Below are positions 52,991-62,837 of a stretch of 64,000 nt of DNA, one piece after another. Within the stretch, counting starts at the first letter, position 1, and every line of letters starts with the position of its first letter. The notes below the pieces were generated by a model, which was not told where the DNA came from, searched no databases, and saw only the letters and a list, made by a program, of their open reading frames with translations. The stretch comes from Acholeplasma equirhinis (GTDB taxonomy: Bacteria; Bacillota_I; Bacilli_A; Acholeplasmatales; Acholeplasmataceae). The stretch is from NCBI RefSeq assembly GCF_017052655.1, contig NZ_JAFIDC010000001.1:186001-250000 (forward strand). Reading direction: 5' to 3'. Both the position numbers and the translations under genes were made by a program.

Positions 52991-54370
52991 GTGGCAAATT
53001 TATTTGATAAGATACCAGATACACTTTTTAATGTGCTATCCTCCCCTAATCGAAAGATATATGTTGATTGTTTATTCATCATATATGATGCTACAAACTC
53101 GATTGAAGATTCTTTCCAAGGGGAAAGAAATTATGTTATTGGAAAGTTAGTTGACTATTTCGATGAACTTAAGGACCCTTTCGAAGTTGATGATGAAGAT
53201 GAAGTTTCTACACCAAGACAAAAGAGTGTTGCGGTATTAAATGTACTTAAAAACAATGGTTGGTTAGGTGAAGAAGAGTTAGGGGATTATAAAACGTCTT
53301 TAAACCTCTTTGATTATTCAATTAAAATCATAGATATTTTAAAAAGAATTCAAATGGACGAACAAACTGAGTACACCGGTGAAATTTACACCGTTTACTC
53401 TCTTTTGTCGTCTTTTGACATTCAAGATGGTTTAACAATTATTGAACAAGCATATCGTAAAATTGATGATGTCTTAAGAAAGTTAAAGACATTAAAAGCA
53501 AATATTTATCGATATTATTATGATCTTGTTAAAAGACAAAGACAGGAAAAACTACAAGATGTTTTAGAAAAACTTTTAGTAGATTATAAAACGAATTTCT
53601 TTGATAGTGCATACTATCAATTAAAAACAACCGATTCACTACCACGTTATAAACGTGCAATCTTAGAAAAGATTGGTATGATTTATCAAAATGATCAATA
53701 TTTAGATGAAATGACCAATCAAGCAATCGAACAACGAAGAAAAATTGATTATAATGATGCATTCAACTATGTTGAAGAACGCATTCGCTATATAAAAGAC
53801 AGCGTGGACGCGATTGAATTTTTAATCAATGCAATTGATGAAAAGAATGAACTTTACATTAATGCAGCAGCATCAAAGATTATGTTCTTGACCAATACAT
53901 CAGATAACTTAGAGGGGTTATTAAATAGACTATTCAAGATTGTTCTAAAAGAAAAAGAGTTTGACTATACACCACTCTTTAACTTAGTAAGAGCAAGAAA
54001 CCTAGATGACAATTCACTTTATAAAGAACGTCGACAAAGAATTGATCCTGTTGCTGAGGAAGTCAATTACGAACAAGAAATTCCAGAAGATGTCAAAGAA
54101 AGAAAACTTGCATCTTTAATGAAAGCATCAATCTATACAAAATCAGAAATTAATCAACATGTTTTATATCTCTTAGGAGATTCAGACAAGATTAAAGCAT
54201 CTGAAATTCAAATCGAAACGAATGAAGATTATGTCAAATTAATCTTAATCTTCTTATTCTCAAAGAGTGTTGGTATGAAATATGATGTCAAACTCTTAAA
54301 TTATGATGTGAGAATTGGTGACATTAAGTTTAATGAATTTGAAATCTTTAGAAAGGGGTTAAAACGATGA
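52991..54370 (+). CDS. jetA: JetA: Wadjet-type kleisin subunit (DUF5716 family)
   Basis: MukF-like kleisin subunit of a Jet/Mks condensin-type complex. 459 residues from GTG 52991 (AAGGAGG site seven bases before; reads MANLFDKIPDTLFNVLSSPNRKIYVDCLFIIYD). N-terminal winged-helix region, acidic linker (VDDEDEVS), a long helical middle that would contact JetC, and a C-terminal winged helix (IYTKSEINQHVLYLL). The earlier ATG 52904 lies upstream of the promoter. Assignment rests on the family pattern and on the gene order A-B-C. Overlaps jetB by 4 bases. Confidence 0.85.
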   Translation: MANLFDKIPDTLFNVLSSPNRKIYVDCLFIIYDATNSIEDSFQGERNYVIGKLVDYFDELKDPFEVDDEDEVSTPRQKSVAVLNVLKNNGWLGEEELGDYKTSLNLFDYSIKIIDILKRIQMDEQTEYTGEIYTVYSLLSSFDIQDGLTIIEQAYRKIDDVLRKLKTLKANIYRYYYDLVKRQRQEKLQDVLEKLLVDYKTNFFDSAYYQLKTTDSLPRYKRAILEKIGMIYQNDQYLDEMTNQAIEQRRKIDYNDAFNYVEERIRYIKDSVDAIEFLINAIDEKNELYINAAASKIMFLTNTSDNLEGLLNRLFKIVLKEKEFDYTPLFNLVRARNLDDNSLYKERRQRIDPVAEEVNYEQEIPEDVKERKLASLMKASIYTKSEINQHVLYLLGDSDKIKASEIQIETNEDYVKLILIFLFSKSVGMKYDVKLLNYDVRIGDIKFNEFEIFRKGLKR

Positions 54371-55005
54371 GCGATAAAAAACAAGCAATCAAATTACTCA
54401 ACGATGAGTTTGTAAATTTAAAAGAAGCTGAAAAGCAAATCTTTTCTAGAATTGTTAATAAACTTTTCCAAGTAAACTACATTACAAGAAAAAAGATTGG
54501 TGATGCAAATGACTATCGTTTTATCTTAGCTTATAAAGATTTATTTCAAGCGTATTTTTCGATTGCAGACTTTGAATTAGAAATCAAACGTCATGAAGAA
54601 GTTGTCTTTATTAAAAATGTATCTTCATTCAATCATTTAAGATTAAAGAAAGAAGAATCCATTTTATTATTAGTTATTAGATTAATCTATCAAGCTAAAA
54701 TGGATGTCGTTACACTCGATGAAAATGTTGAAGTTTATTTATCAGATATTCATGCTGAACTTGCAAAAATAGGTTATTTAGATAATAAACGTATGACCAA
54801 AGATCGACTTAAACCAAGTTTACAACTTTTAAAGAATTATAACATCATAGATTACATGGATCAAAAACTCCGTGATGATGCAAGAATTAAAATTTATCCA
54901 ACCATTCTATTTGTTGTCAATATGGACTCTCTAAAAGAAGTCTTAGACCACTTAGATGAATACTTACAAGGAGGTAGTGACAATGAAGAGACTGACGAAG
55001 ATTAA
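54367..55005 (+). CDS. jetB: JetB: MukE-like subunit (DUF4194)
   Basis: Winged-helix (KITE) subunit that bridges JetA and JetC. 212 residues: DUF4194 marks such as the N-terminal helix pair, RLKKEESILLLVIRLIYQ and the closing IKIYPTILFVVNMDSLKEVLDHL, with a short acidic tail (DNEETDED). It overlaps jetA by 4 and jetC by 23 bases. Confidence 0.85.
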   Translation: MSDKKQAIKLLNDEFVNLKEAEKQIFSRIVNKLFQVNYITRKKIGDANDYRFILAYKDLFQAYFSIADFELEIKRHEEVVFIKNVSSFNHLRLKKEESILLLVIRLIYQAKMDVVTLDENVEVYLSDIHAELAKIGYLDNKRMTKDRLKPSLQLLKNYNIIDYMDQKLRDDARIKIYPTILFVVNMDSLKEVLDHLDEYLQGGSDNEETDED

Positions 55006-58000
55006 ACTCGTAAACTGGCACTTATTCTTTGACCAAACAATTGTGATTAATGATAATACATTAATTTCAGGTGAGAATGGTTCAGGTAAATCTACTTTAC
55101 TGGATGCACTGCAATATTTACTTGTCGGTGGTAAATCTGGTGCTAAATTCAATATTGCAGCAACAGATGAAGCTAAACGTTCACTCGAAGGTTATATTCG
55201 TGGACGTATTGGTGCTGAGAATAAAGAATATTTACGACCAGGTGATGTAATTTCTCACGTAGCACTCGAATTCTTTGATGAGCAAAACGATCAATTTGGA
55301 GTTATTGGGTGTATTTTAGAGTTGCCAAAAGGTGGCTCGTTAAAAGAAAGATTCTATTTACTAGATAATCTAAATATTCATGATGGTATCTTCTTGGATA
55401 AGAAAAAACCAAGAGATTACCGTTCAATGAAGGCGTATTTAAAGACGATTCAAGTTGAACTTGATCCATTCAATACACAAAAAGATTATCGTGATGCACT
55501 AGCAAAATACTTTGGTATTGATGCGAAAAAGTACGCAAAAATTTTACCAAAAGCATTAGCATTTAGACCGATTGATTTACAATCTTTCGTTTTTGAGTTT
55601 TTACTTGATGATGAACCAATTGATATTCAATCACTTAAAAACAATGTGACTCAATTAAAACGTGTTGAATCACAAATTAGACTTGATCGTGAAAAATTAG
55701 AAAAATTAGATAAAATTGTTAAACTCGGTGAAGCTTTAACATCAAATACAGATCAAATCAATATTAATGAAATGATTGAAAAAATGGCATTTATTGAAAA
55801 GAGAGAATTCTTCTTAGCACACGCACAAGAATCCATCGATAAAATAAACGCAAGATATGAAGTTTTAAAGAAAGATAAAGAAGATTTAGATAGCCAAGTT
55901 GAAGAAAACGATGAAGCAATCATTCAACTTGAACAAGCAAGAAATACAAATGATGTTGCAAGAACATTAATCAATCTTAAAGAACAATTAGAGAAAAAAG
56001 GTGAGCAATATAATGAACAAAAACGCATTGTATCTGACCTTAAAGACACTTTAAACAAAGAGTTAGAGATTTATCGTGACTTTGTTCAACTCAATCCAAA
56101 TACTGCAATTTCAGCGTTTATTAAGTATTATTCTGGACATGAAGAGAATTCAAATGTTTTAGAATTAACATCTTTCATGGAAGGTGCACATGCTGCAGCA
56201 AGTGGTTATTTATCTGCACTTCAAGTTGAGAAGATGGATTTAGAACGTGAAAGAACTAAACTTTTACAAGATCTTAATATTACTCAAGCAAGATTAAATG
56301 CACTTAAACGAAATGTTAAAACATATCCTAAAAATGTTCAACAATTAATCGAAGCAATTAATACAGATCTTTCCAATTATTATAAGAAAGAAGTCAGAGT
56401 GCGTCCTTTATGTGAACTCATTGAAGTTGCAGATGAATCTTGGCGTAATGCATTAGAAGGATATTTAGGTGGTCAAAGATTTGACTTAATCATTGATCCA
56501 TTGTATTTCAATGATGCACTAGAAGTTTATGATCGTGTTAAATCTGAACTTCAAATTTATGGTGTAGGTTTAGTTAATACTGCAAAACTTGGTGAATACA
56601 CAAATATTCTTCCAAACTCGCTTGCAGCTAAAGTTTCAACTGATCATCCACATGCTAAGAATTTCATCAATATGATTATGGGTCATGTTGTAACAGTTGA
56701 AAATATACAAGATTTAAAGAATTATTCTCGATCAATTACGAAAACTGCAATGACGTATTCAAACTATACAGCACGTCAAATCAATCCAAGAAACTATGAA
56801 GTTCCATATATTGGTCAACAAGCAACATCAATGCAAGTTGAACTCGATGAAAAATTAGTTAAACAACTACAATCAGACTTAGACCGATTATCAAAAGAAA
56901 TTGAAAGAAATCAAAAAGCAATTCGATTACTTTCACAATCAAGATTAAATCAAATACTTTCAACAAACCAAGTTCGCTTCTTTGAAACAGTCAAAGTCAT
57001 TAGAAGAGAGTTTATTGAATTAGAAGAAAAAGTAGGAAGCTTAGAAAAGAATCCTCAATTCAATGAACTTGAAGCTCAACTCCAAGATGAAAAGAATAAG
57101 AAAAGACAACTTAAACTTGATCTTGAACGTCTTGCAGATAAGATGGCAGATTTAAGAAGTGAAAAGACACGTATTCTTGAACAAATTGAAGAAACAAGAA
57201 CAAATCTTGATGAATACTTTGAAGAGCAAAAACAATTACACGCAAAGTATCCAACTTTAATCAATACAGCATATTCACAATTTAATGCATTAAAAGAAAA
57301 ATACTCAAGCAATTACGACCTAATTAGTCGTGATCTTGCACAAAGTACGGTTGCAATTAATGCACAAAATGCTAAAGCTGAAAACGAAGTGATTAACTTA
57401 ATGCGTGTATATATTGCAAACTACCACTTTGGAGCAGCTCCGGATATCAGTGAATTAATTCACTTCGAACGTGAAGCCAATCTGATTCGAGACAACAATT
57501 TAATGAAATATGAACAAGAGGCAATCGATCTACGTCGTGCTTCTGAAATTGGATTTAGAGAAGAATTTGTTGGTAAACTTCGTGCTTCAATTGAAGCAGC
57601 TCAAATTCAAATTGCTGAACTCAACATGGCACTTGAAGGTAAAAAGTTTGGTGTAGATAGTTACCAATTAATTACAAAACCTTCAGAAAATCCAGAATTT
57701 AAGACATATTACGACATTATTATGGGCAGTGAAGCGATCTTTAATCACACATTATTCACTGAAAACTTAACTAAGAAGAATGAAATTGTTTTAATGGAAC
57801 TCTTCAATAGAATTGCGTCATTTGATCCTGAAAATGATAAGTTTGCATTACAATTCTTAGATTATCGTTACTATATGAGTTACGATATTGAAGTAACTTC
57901 AGAAAACGGTAATAAATCTTACTTTTCAAAAGTTTCTAGAGAAAAATCTGGTGGTGAAACCCAAGTACCATTCTATATTGTTATTGCAGCTTCATTCCAA

Positions 58001-58249
58001 CAACTTTTAACTAAAAATAGAAGAGTGGATTCAGGTTGTATCGTATTATTTGACGAAGCATTCAATAACATGGATGAATCAAGAATTGATGCAATGATGA
58101 AGTTCTATAATTCACTTTCAATTCAATTATTCATTGCCGTACCACCACAACGTGTATCAAATATTATTAACTATGTAACAACATCACTTGCAATCGTTAA
58201 AGATAACGATTTTGCGATTGTAGAGGCATTCAATAGAGAGGTTATATAA
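54983..58249 (+). CDS. jetC: JetC: SMC-like ATPase
   Basis: SMC/MukB-like motor that would extrude or topologically hold DNA. 1088 residues from ATG 54983 (GGAGGT at 54970): head with Walker A SGENGSGKSTLLDAL (about residue 30), long coiled coils (about 230-440 and 640-760) around a hinge-like globular part (about 470-600), second half of the head with signature SREKSGGETQVP (about 985) and Walker B CIVLFDEAFNNMD (Asp about 1024). Overlaps jetB by 23 bases and ptsI by 1. JetD, the TOPRIM nuclease of Wadjet plasmid defence, does not follow. Confidence 0.9.
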   Translation: MKRLTKIKLVNWHLFFDQTIVINDNTLISGENGSGKSTLLDALQYLLVGGKSGAKFNIAATDEAKRSLEGYIRGRIGAENKEYLRPGDVISHVALEFFDEQNDQFGVIGCILELPKGGSLKERFYLLDNLNIHDGIFLDKKKPRDYRSMKAYLKTIQVELDPFNTQKDYRDALAKYFGIDAKKYAKILPKALAFRPIDLQSFVFEFLLDDEPIDIQSLKNNVTQLKRVESQIRLDREKLEKLDKIVKLGEALTSNTDQININEMIEKMAFIEKREFFLAHAQESIDKINARYEVLKKDKEDLDSQVEENDEAIIQLEQARNTNDVARTLINLKEQLEKKGEQYNEQKRIVSDLKDTLNKELEIYRDFVQLNPNTAISAFIKYYSGHEENSNVLELTSFMEGAHAAASGYLSALQVEKMDLERERTKLLQDLNITQARLNALKRNVKTYPKNVQQLIEAINTDLSNYYKKEVRVRPLCELIEVADESWRNALEGYLGGQRFDLIIDPLYFNDALEVYDRVKSELQIYGVGLVNTAKLGEYTNILPNSLAAKVSTDHPHAKNFINMIMGHVVTVENIQDLKNYSRSITKTAMTYSNYTARQINPRNYEVPYIGQQATSMQVELDEKLVKQLQSDLDRLSKEIERNQKAIRLLSQSRLNQILSTNQVRFFETVKVIRREFIELEEKVGSLEKNPQFNELEAQLQDEKNKKRQLKLDLERLADKMADLRSEKTRILEQIEETRTNLDEYFEEQKQLHAKYPTLINTAYSQFNALKEKYSSNYDLISRDLAQSTVAINAQNAKAENEVINLMRVYIANYHFGAAPDISELIHFEREANLIRDNNLMKYEQEAIDLRRASEIGFREEFVGKLRASIEAAQIQIAELNMALEGKKFGVDSYQLITKPSENPEFKTYYDIIMGSEAIFNHTLFTENLTKKNEIVLMELFNRIASFDPENDKFALQFLDYRYYMSYDIEVTSENGNKSYFSKVSREKSGGETQVPFYIVIAASFQQLLTKNRRVDSGCIVLFDEAFNNMDESRIDAMMKFYNSLSIQLFIAVPPQRVSNIINYVTTSLAIVKDNDFAIVEAFNREVI

Positions 58250-59964
58250 TGGAAAACAAAATCTATGGTATTTCAACATCAAATGGGATAGCAATTGCAC
58301 AGATTCATCATTTAAATGAAGTACCGCTGATTTCAGTAAGTAAACTTGGGAAAGGTCCTGAAATTGAAATAAATAGACTTAACGAAGCTTTAGAAAAATC
58401 AAAAAAGGAACTTCAAGAACTTTATCGTGATGTCGAGAAAAAAGTTGGACCGGATCAAGCTTCCATCTTCAATGCACAAAGTTTAATGCTAGAAGATCCG
58501 ATGCTAAGAGAAGAAACAGAAAAGAAAATTAAAGAAGATAATTATAGTGCAGATTATGCATTCCGTCAGTCAATCTCTGAAATGATTGATCTATTCGAAG
58601 CATCTGAAAATATGTATATTAAAGAGAGAGTTTCTGATCTTAAAGACATCATGAGACGTGTTCTTGGTGCACTTTCTGGTATGAAGTCTTTAAAGAGTCA
58701 AATCTTTAAAGATGTTATCTTAGTTGCTGAAGAGATTATGCCAAGTTTAACTGTTTCTTTAGATAAGAAATATATTAAAGGTATTATTACAACCTCAGGT
58801 TCAAAAACAAGTCACGCTGCGATACTTGCGCGTCACTTAGGTATTCCTGCAATCTCAGGTATTGATGTATCAAAATTACCTGAAAATACACTTGCTATTG
58901 TAGATGGTAAAAAAGGATTTGTAATTTTAAATCCAAATGATGATGAAATTACGCTTTTCATGGAAAAGCAAAAACAAATTTTAAAGGAACAACAAATTTA
59001 TCTACAACTTAAAAATCAAAATGGTAAAACATCAGATGGAAAAGAAGTTGGCATTCTTGCAAACATTTCTGAACTTCAAGATGTTGAAAATGCTAAAGAA
59101 GTTGGGGCCATGGGCGTTGGTTTATTAAGAACTGAAAACCAATATATGGAAAGCCAAGATTTCCCAACAGAAGAAGAACTTACAAACTTTTATAAAGAAG
59201 TATCTAAATCATTTTTCAATCAAAGTGTTACTTTACGAACACTAGATATCGGTGGTGACAAAGATTTACCATATCTTTCACATCGTAATGAATTAAATCC
59301 ATTTATGGGTAATCGTGCGATTAGATACTCACTTTCATTCCCTTCACTTTTTAGAACACAATTAAGAGCGGTGTTAAAAGCGAATTTATCTGGAAACATT
59401 CAACTGATGTTACCTATGGTAACAGTTAAAGAAGAAATTGATGAGGCTAAGAAGATATTAGATCTTGCAGTTTCTTCATTAAAAGAAGAATTTGTGGATG
59501 TAAATCTTCCAAAATTTGGTATCATGGTAGAGGTGCCTACTGCTGCACTACATATTGAAACTTTAATCAAGTATGTAGATTTTGTTTCTATTGGAACAAA
59601 TGATTTAATTCAATATTTATTTGCAGTTGACAGAACAAATGAAAAAGTAACGAATCTTTATCAACCGTATCATCCTGTGTTATTACAAACAATCAAACGA
59701 GTTGTGGATGTAGCACATAAAGCTGGTAAAAAAGTTTCTGTCTGTGGTGAGATGGCATCAAGTCCAAAACAATCATTACTTTTAGTAGGTTTAGGTGTCG
59801 ATGATCTATCGATGAATGCAAATGCAATTGCAGAGATTAAATACTTAATTAGTAAAGCAAGTTACAGTAAATTAGAAGCGATTGTAAATAAAGCATTAAC
59901 CTTAGAAACAAACAAAGAAGTACATGAACTTATTGAAGTATATTATAAAGAGCTAGCTGACTAG
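58249..59964 (+). CDS. ptsI: PTS enzyme I (PEP-protein phosphotransferase)
   Basis: Transfers phosphate from PEP to HPr, first step of all PTS uptake. 571 residues: active His in TSGSKTSHAAILARHLG, PEP-binding parts GLLRTE and LRTLDIGGDKDLPY, and catalytic Cys in SVCGEMASS. The start ATG shares one base with the jetC stop (TAATG) so it depends on the jet transcript or coupling. No ptsH is adjacent. Confidence 0.95.
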   Translation: MENKIYGISTSNGIAIAQIHHLNEVPLISVSKLGKGPEIEINRLNEALEKSKKELQELYRDVEKKVGPDQASIFNAQSLMLEDPMLREETEKKIKEDNYSADYAFRQSISEMIDLFEASENMYIKERVSDLKDIMRRVLGALSGMKSLKSQIFKDVILVAEEIMPSLTVSLDKKYIKGIITTSGSKTSHAAILARHLGIPAISGIDVSKLPENTLAIVDGKKGFVILNPNDDEITLFMEKQKQILKEQQIYLQLKNQNGKTSDGKEVGILANISELQDVENAKEVGAMGVGLLRTENQYMESQDFPTEEELTNFYKEVSKSFFNQSVTLRTLDIGGDKDLPYLSHRNELNPFMGNRAIRYSLSFPSLFRTQLRAVLKANLSGNIQLMLPMVTVKEEIDEAKKILDLAVSSLKEEFVDVNLPKFGIMVEVPTAALHIETLIKYVDFVSIGTNDLIQYLFAVDRTNEKVTNLYQPYHPVLLQTIKRVVDVAHKAGKKVSVCGEMASSPKQSLLLVGLGVDDLSMNANAIAEIKYLISKASYSKLEAIVNKALTLETNKEVHELIEVYYKELAD

Positions 59965-59974
59965 CTCTTTTGAT
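59947..59974 (+). terminator. Terminator after ptsI
   Basis: 10-bp stem AAAGAGCTAG (59947-59956) / CTAGCTCTTT (59961-59970), loop CTGA. The T-run is short (TTTTG) so it may be leaky into the tRNA. Confidence 0.7.
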
Positions 59975-60065
59975 GGAACAATACTCAAGTGGCTGAAGAG
60001 GCAGGCTTGGAAAGCTTGTAGGTCTGTAACAGGATGCGGGGGTTCAAATCCCCCTTGTTCCGCCA
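59975..60065 (+). tRNA. tRNA-Ser (anticodon GGA)
   Basis: 91 bases with a long variable arm and encoded CCA. Acceptor stem GGAACAA / TTGTTCC, anticodon loop TTGGAAA with GGA at 60009-60011, T-arm GGGGG-TTCAAAT-CCCCC. Reads UCC/UCU. Confidence 0.96.
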
Positions 60066-60075
60066 TATTGAATGC

Positions 60076-60093
60076 ATAGGTTTGATACAAAAG
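60076..60093 (+). repeat. Direct repeat copy 1 (left edge of accessory segment)
   Basis: ATAGGTTTGATACAAAAG, identical over 18 bases to 63508-63525; lies eleven bases after the end of tRNA-Ser. Confidence 0.85.
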
Positions 60094-60109
60094 TATCGGA
60101 CCTTTTTTT
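60079..60109 (+). terminator. tRNA-Ser terminator
   Basis: Stem GGTTTGATAC (60079-60088) / GTATCGGACC (60093-60102) with two G-T pairs, loop AAAA, then seven Ts. Its first half is the direct repeat found again at 63508. Confidence 0.85.
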
Positions 60110-60397
60110 CATGAAGAAAGGGAAGTTTTTCCTATATTCAGAAATCAGTTGAATTATTAAAATCGTTATTAAAACTATAAATCAGTTGATATTGTATACA
60201 TCATATATTTAGTAACACGATTATGGCCTTAAATACACGATTACATTTTAATTTTAAGTAGAGGTTTAAAATCGGTCATGGCGGATAATGGCAAATTTTA
60301 GATAATAATTATAATAAAAACAGGTATGTGTTTAAGTTTTCTTTGTCATTTGATAAAAAAGTGTTATAATTTTGACATAAACGTTGAGGTGATAACC
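60110..60397. other. AT-rich gap at the start of the accessory segment
   Basis: 288 bases without a gene. Contains two copies of ACACGATTA (about 60214 and 60235), two of AAATCAGTTGA, and an extended -10 TGTTATAAT (60362-60370) 28 bases before the XRE gene. Confidence 0.6.
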
Positions 60398-60586
60398 ATG
60401 ACATACGCTGAGGGGATTAAAGAATTAAGAAAAAAGCTCATTTTAACACAAACTGAGTTTGCCGAATTATTGGGAGTTTCCTTTCAATCTATCAATAGAT
60501 GGGAAAAAGGTAAACATGAACCTACCATTAAAGTTAAAAGAAAACTCGCAACATACTTTATCAAGCATGGAATTGAGGTGAATTAA
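60398..60586 (+). CDS. XRE-type helix-turn-helix regulator
   Basis: 62-residue single-domain DNA-binding protein: GIKELRKKLILTQTEFAELLGVSFQSINRWEKG. ATG 60398 has GAGGTGA upstream; longer starts run over the promoter. It sits four bases before the helicase-remnant gene. XRE genes of this form often lead SNF2/PLD-helicase modules in mobile islands. Confidence 0.9.
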   Translation: MTYAEGIKELRKKLILTQTEFAELLGVSFQSINRWEKGKHEPTIKVKRKLATYFIKHGIEVN

Positions 60587-60590
60587 CTTA

Positions 60591-60986
60591 ATGGAACTAT
60601 TGGATAATAAAACGAAGTTATTAGGTGATGATCTACGTAAGGAAATCATTCCTGGGAGTAAAATAAAAATTGTTGCATCATTTTTCTCTATTTATGCTTA
60701 TGAAACACTAAAAAAAGAACTTGAATCTGTAGAAGAACTAGAGTTCATTTTTCCTGCACCAACCTTTGTTAGTGAAGGTATTAAAGGCACCATCAATAAA
60801 GAAGATAAGGAGTTCTACATTCCTAAGCAACTTAGAGAAAGTTCATTGTATGGTACTGAGTTTGAGATTAGATTAAGAAATCAGCTTACTCAAAGAGTCA
60901 TCGCAAGAGAATGTGCTGAATGGATTAAAAACAAAGTAAAGTTTAAATCTAATATTACTGCAAGAGGTTTGCAGAACTTGAATTAA
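60591..60986 (+). pseudogene. N-terminal remnant of a PLD-domain DEAD/SNF2 helicase
   Basis: 131 residues that look like the start of the large helicases with an N-terminal phospholipase-D-like domain: LGDDLRKEIIPGSKIKIVASFFSIYAYETLKKEL, EFIFPAPTFV, EFYIPKQLRESSLYGTEFEIRLRNQL, VIARECAEWIKNKVKFKSN. Full-length relatives have about 900-1100 residues and continue with the PLD HxK and helicase motifs; here the frame ends at ARGLQNLN and no helicase motif follows. The truncated protein may still be made. Confidence 0.65.
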
Positions 60987-61070
60987 TTCATATTTATTTT
61001 ATTATTTGTATAAATCAACTAGTTAATATACAATAAGCTTATCGTATTAAATAACTGGAGGAAAGAACGA

Positions 61071-62306
61071 ATGAAGAAAATAGGTGTATTTGTTTTATTT
61101 TTATGTCTCATCACCGCATTAGCAGCATGTGAGCAGTCTAACAAAGCAGAACCAAAAACAATCAAAGAAGCCGTTAGTTTGTATTATGGTGAATTAAGTG
61201 AGCTTTTGATCGAAGACGATGAAAAAAGAAATAAATTAACAAGCACTCATCAAGAATCAACGATTAGTGATGATAAGTTTATTGCTCGCGAAACACTTTT
61301 AAACGTGTATGAAACATTAGATGATGACACGTTTGAAGTTAATTTATCGATGCATTTGTCCTATTACCAACGATTATTAAATCAACTTAGACTTAAATTA
61401 GAAAATGACACAACCACAAAGAAAACATTTGAAGGTAACTTAGAAACCAATCAAGGCACGACGGTTTTGTTTAAGTTGACTTTAACAGAGGGTGGCAACC
61501 TTGTTTTTGACTACAACGATGTCTTATCAAATGGTAAAGATGAAAATGCGTTTGTGGCTAGTATTAAGATGGGCTTTGATGATAACGATTTTTATCTAAA
61601 TGAATTAAGGCATATTGAGGAAATAAACAGCTACGACTACTTTGAGTTTATTGAGCAGCAGTCGATTCATCAAATCAGTTATTCAAATGAGAATAACTAT
61701 CAATATAAAGCAGATAACCTAAAAACCAATCAGTACGCCTCATTACTAGTTAGAGAGGACTTCAACAAAAATGTTGAGTCCACGATAGTTTGGATTAATA
61801 GCGATAATCAAACAAGAACAACCCTACGTAATGGTATTAATCAAACAAGACAACTGGCTTTATATAATGAACATGGCATGGTGTTTACCTACGCAGATGA
61901 ACTTGATGGACCAATTAATCTATGGTTTGAACTCTTAGAGGCAACCGGATGGGACCGTGCTTACTTTGAGACGAGTGACGATTTAAACGTAGGGGTATAT
62001 AAAGACGGGCTTCGCTTATTTAGTGAAGGACAATACAAAGACTTTAATTCTAATTTTGATGCATTAAACAAACAAGCAAGTTATGGGGTATTTATTGAGC
62101 TAGCAGAAAACGAGCTATCCAATGACATTTTAAATTTAAGCGCGTATCAACTAGCCTTTTATGACAATAAAGTGACAACCGAGTGGGTTTCATCGGTGCT
62201 TGATGGTGCTTATAGTGAGGCGTCCTCATTGATGGTTTATCAAGACGTCGATTTTACTAACGCAAGTACTATCCTAGCATTTTTTCAAGCCCTAACAAAC
62301 GAATGA
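61071..62306 (+). CDS. Lipoprotein of unknown function
   Basis: 411 residues with a lipoprotein signal (KKIGVFVLFLCLITALAAC, Cys about residue 20). Mature chain is acidic with Asn/Asp-rich beta stretches; no domain recognised. Codon use is somewhat richer in G/C third positions (for example GACGTC, ACGACG) than the neighbours, which fits a foreign origin. GGAGGA site before ATG 61071. Confidence 0.78.
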   Translation: MKKIGVFVLFLCLITALAACEQSNKAEPKTIKEAVSLYYGELSELLIEDDEKRNKLTSTHQESTISDDKFIARETLLNVYETLDDDTFEVNLSMHLSYYQRLLNQLRLKLENDTTTKKTFEGNLETNQGTTVLFKLTLTEGGNLVFDYNDVLSNGKDENAFVASIKMGFDDNDFYLNELRHIEEINSYDYFEFIEQQSIHQISYSNENNYQYKADNLKTNQYASLLVREDFNKNVESTIVWINSDNQTRTTLRNGINQTRQLALYNEHGMVFTYADELDGPINLWFELLEATGWDRAYFETSDDLNVGVYKDGLRLFSEGQYKDFNSNFDALNKQASYGVFIELAENELSNDILNLSAYQLAFYDNKVTTEWVSSVLDGAYSEASSLMVYQDVDFTNASTILAFFQALTNE

Positions 62307-62422
62307 TTTACCCTATCTTTTAATACAATATCACAATGTCTCACACTTATGAAATGTGATTGCAATCATTGTTAGGAAAACTGATATTCTGTAAATCGCT
62401 AAAGGCTTTAAAATTAACTTTT

Positions 62423-62671
62423 CTATATGTAAGAATCGTTAGAATAAATAAATAAATCTGATACAGTTACACTTAATAGATTTGCTATCAAGTTCAATTT
62501 ATCAACAGTAAAAGAGTGTAAACCTAATTCACACCTACCATAGTAAGCTCTAGAAATATTGCATTCTAGCGCAAAGGCTTCTTGAGAATATCCATTTTCC
62601 ACACGTAGTCTGGCAATATTTTGTCCGAGTCTATAATTTATATTGTTTGTATCAATATGTTTATTTTTCAT
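62423..62671 (-). CDS. XRE-type helix-turn-helix regulator
   Basis: 82-residue HTH protein: LGQNIARLRVENGYSQEAFALECNISRAYYGRCELG, then a short helical tail (VDKLNLIANLLSVTVSDLF). Encoded opposite to its neighbours. Probable regulator within the accessory segment. Confidence 0.88.
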   Translation of the reverse strand: MKNKHIDTNNINYRLGQNIARLRVENGYSQEAFALECNISRAYYGRCELGLHSFTVDKLNLIANLLSVTVSDLFIYSNDSYI

Positions 62672-62837
62672 GTACTAAATATATCACGTATCAATCAATA
62701 ACGCTATTTATGACGTTAACATATATCGTTTTTTTCTTGACTCACGAAATCGCATCATTGTGGATAATCTTTTATTGTTGTTAAAAACTGTATTACAAAT
62801 ATTGATCTTTCACCTATCAATTATAATTATAATTAAA

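Noticed and set aside
54964-58249. JetC as RecN/SbcC repair ATPase
   Set aside because: The two preceding overlapping genes have the JetA and JetB patterns, and the head motif spacing fits the MukB/JetC type better.
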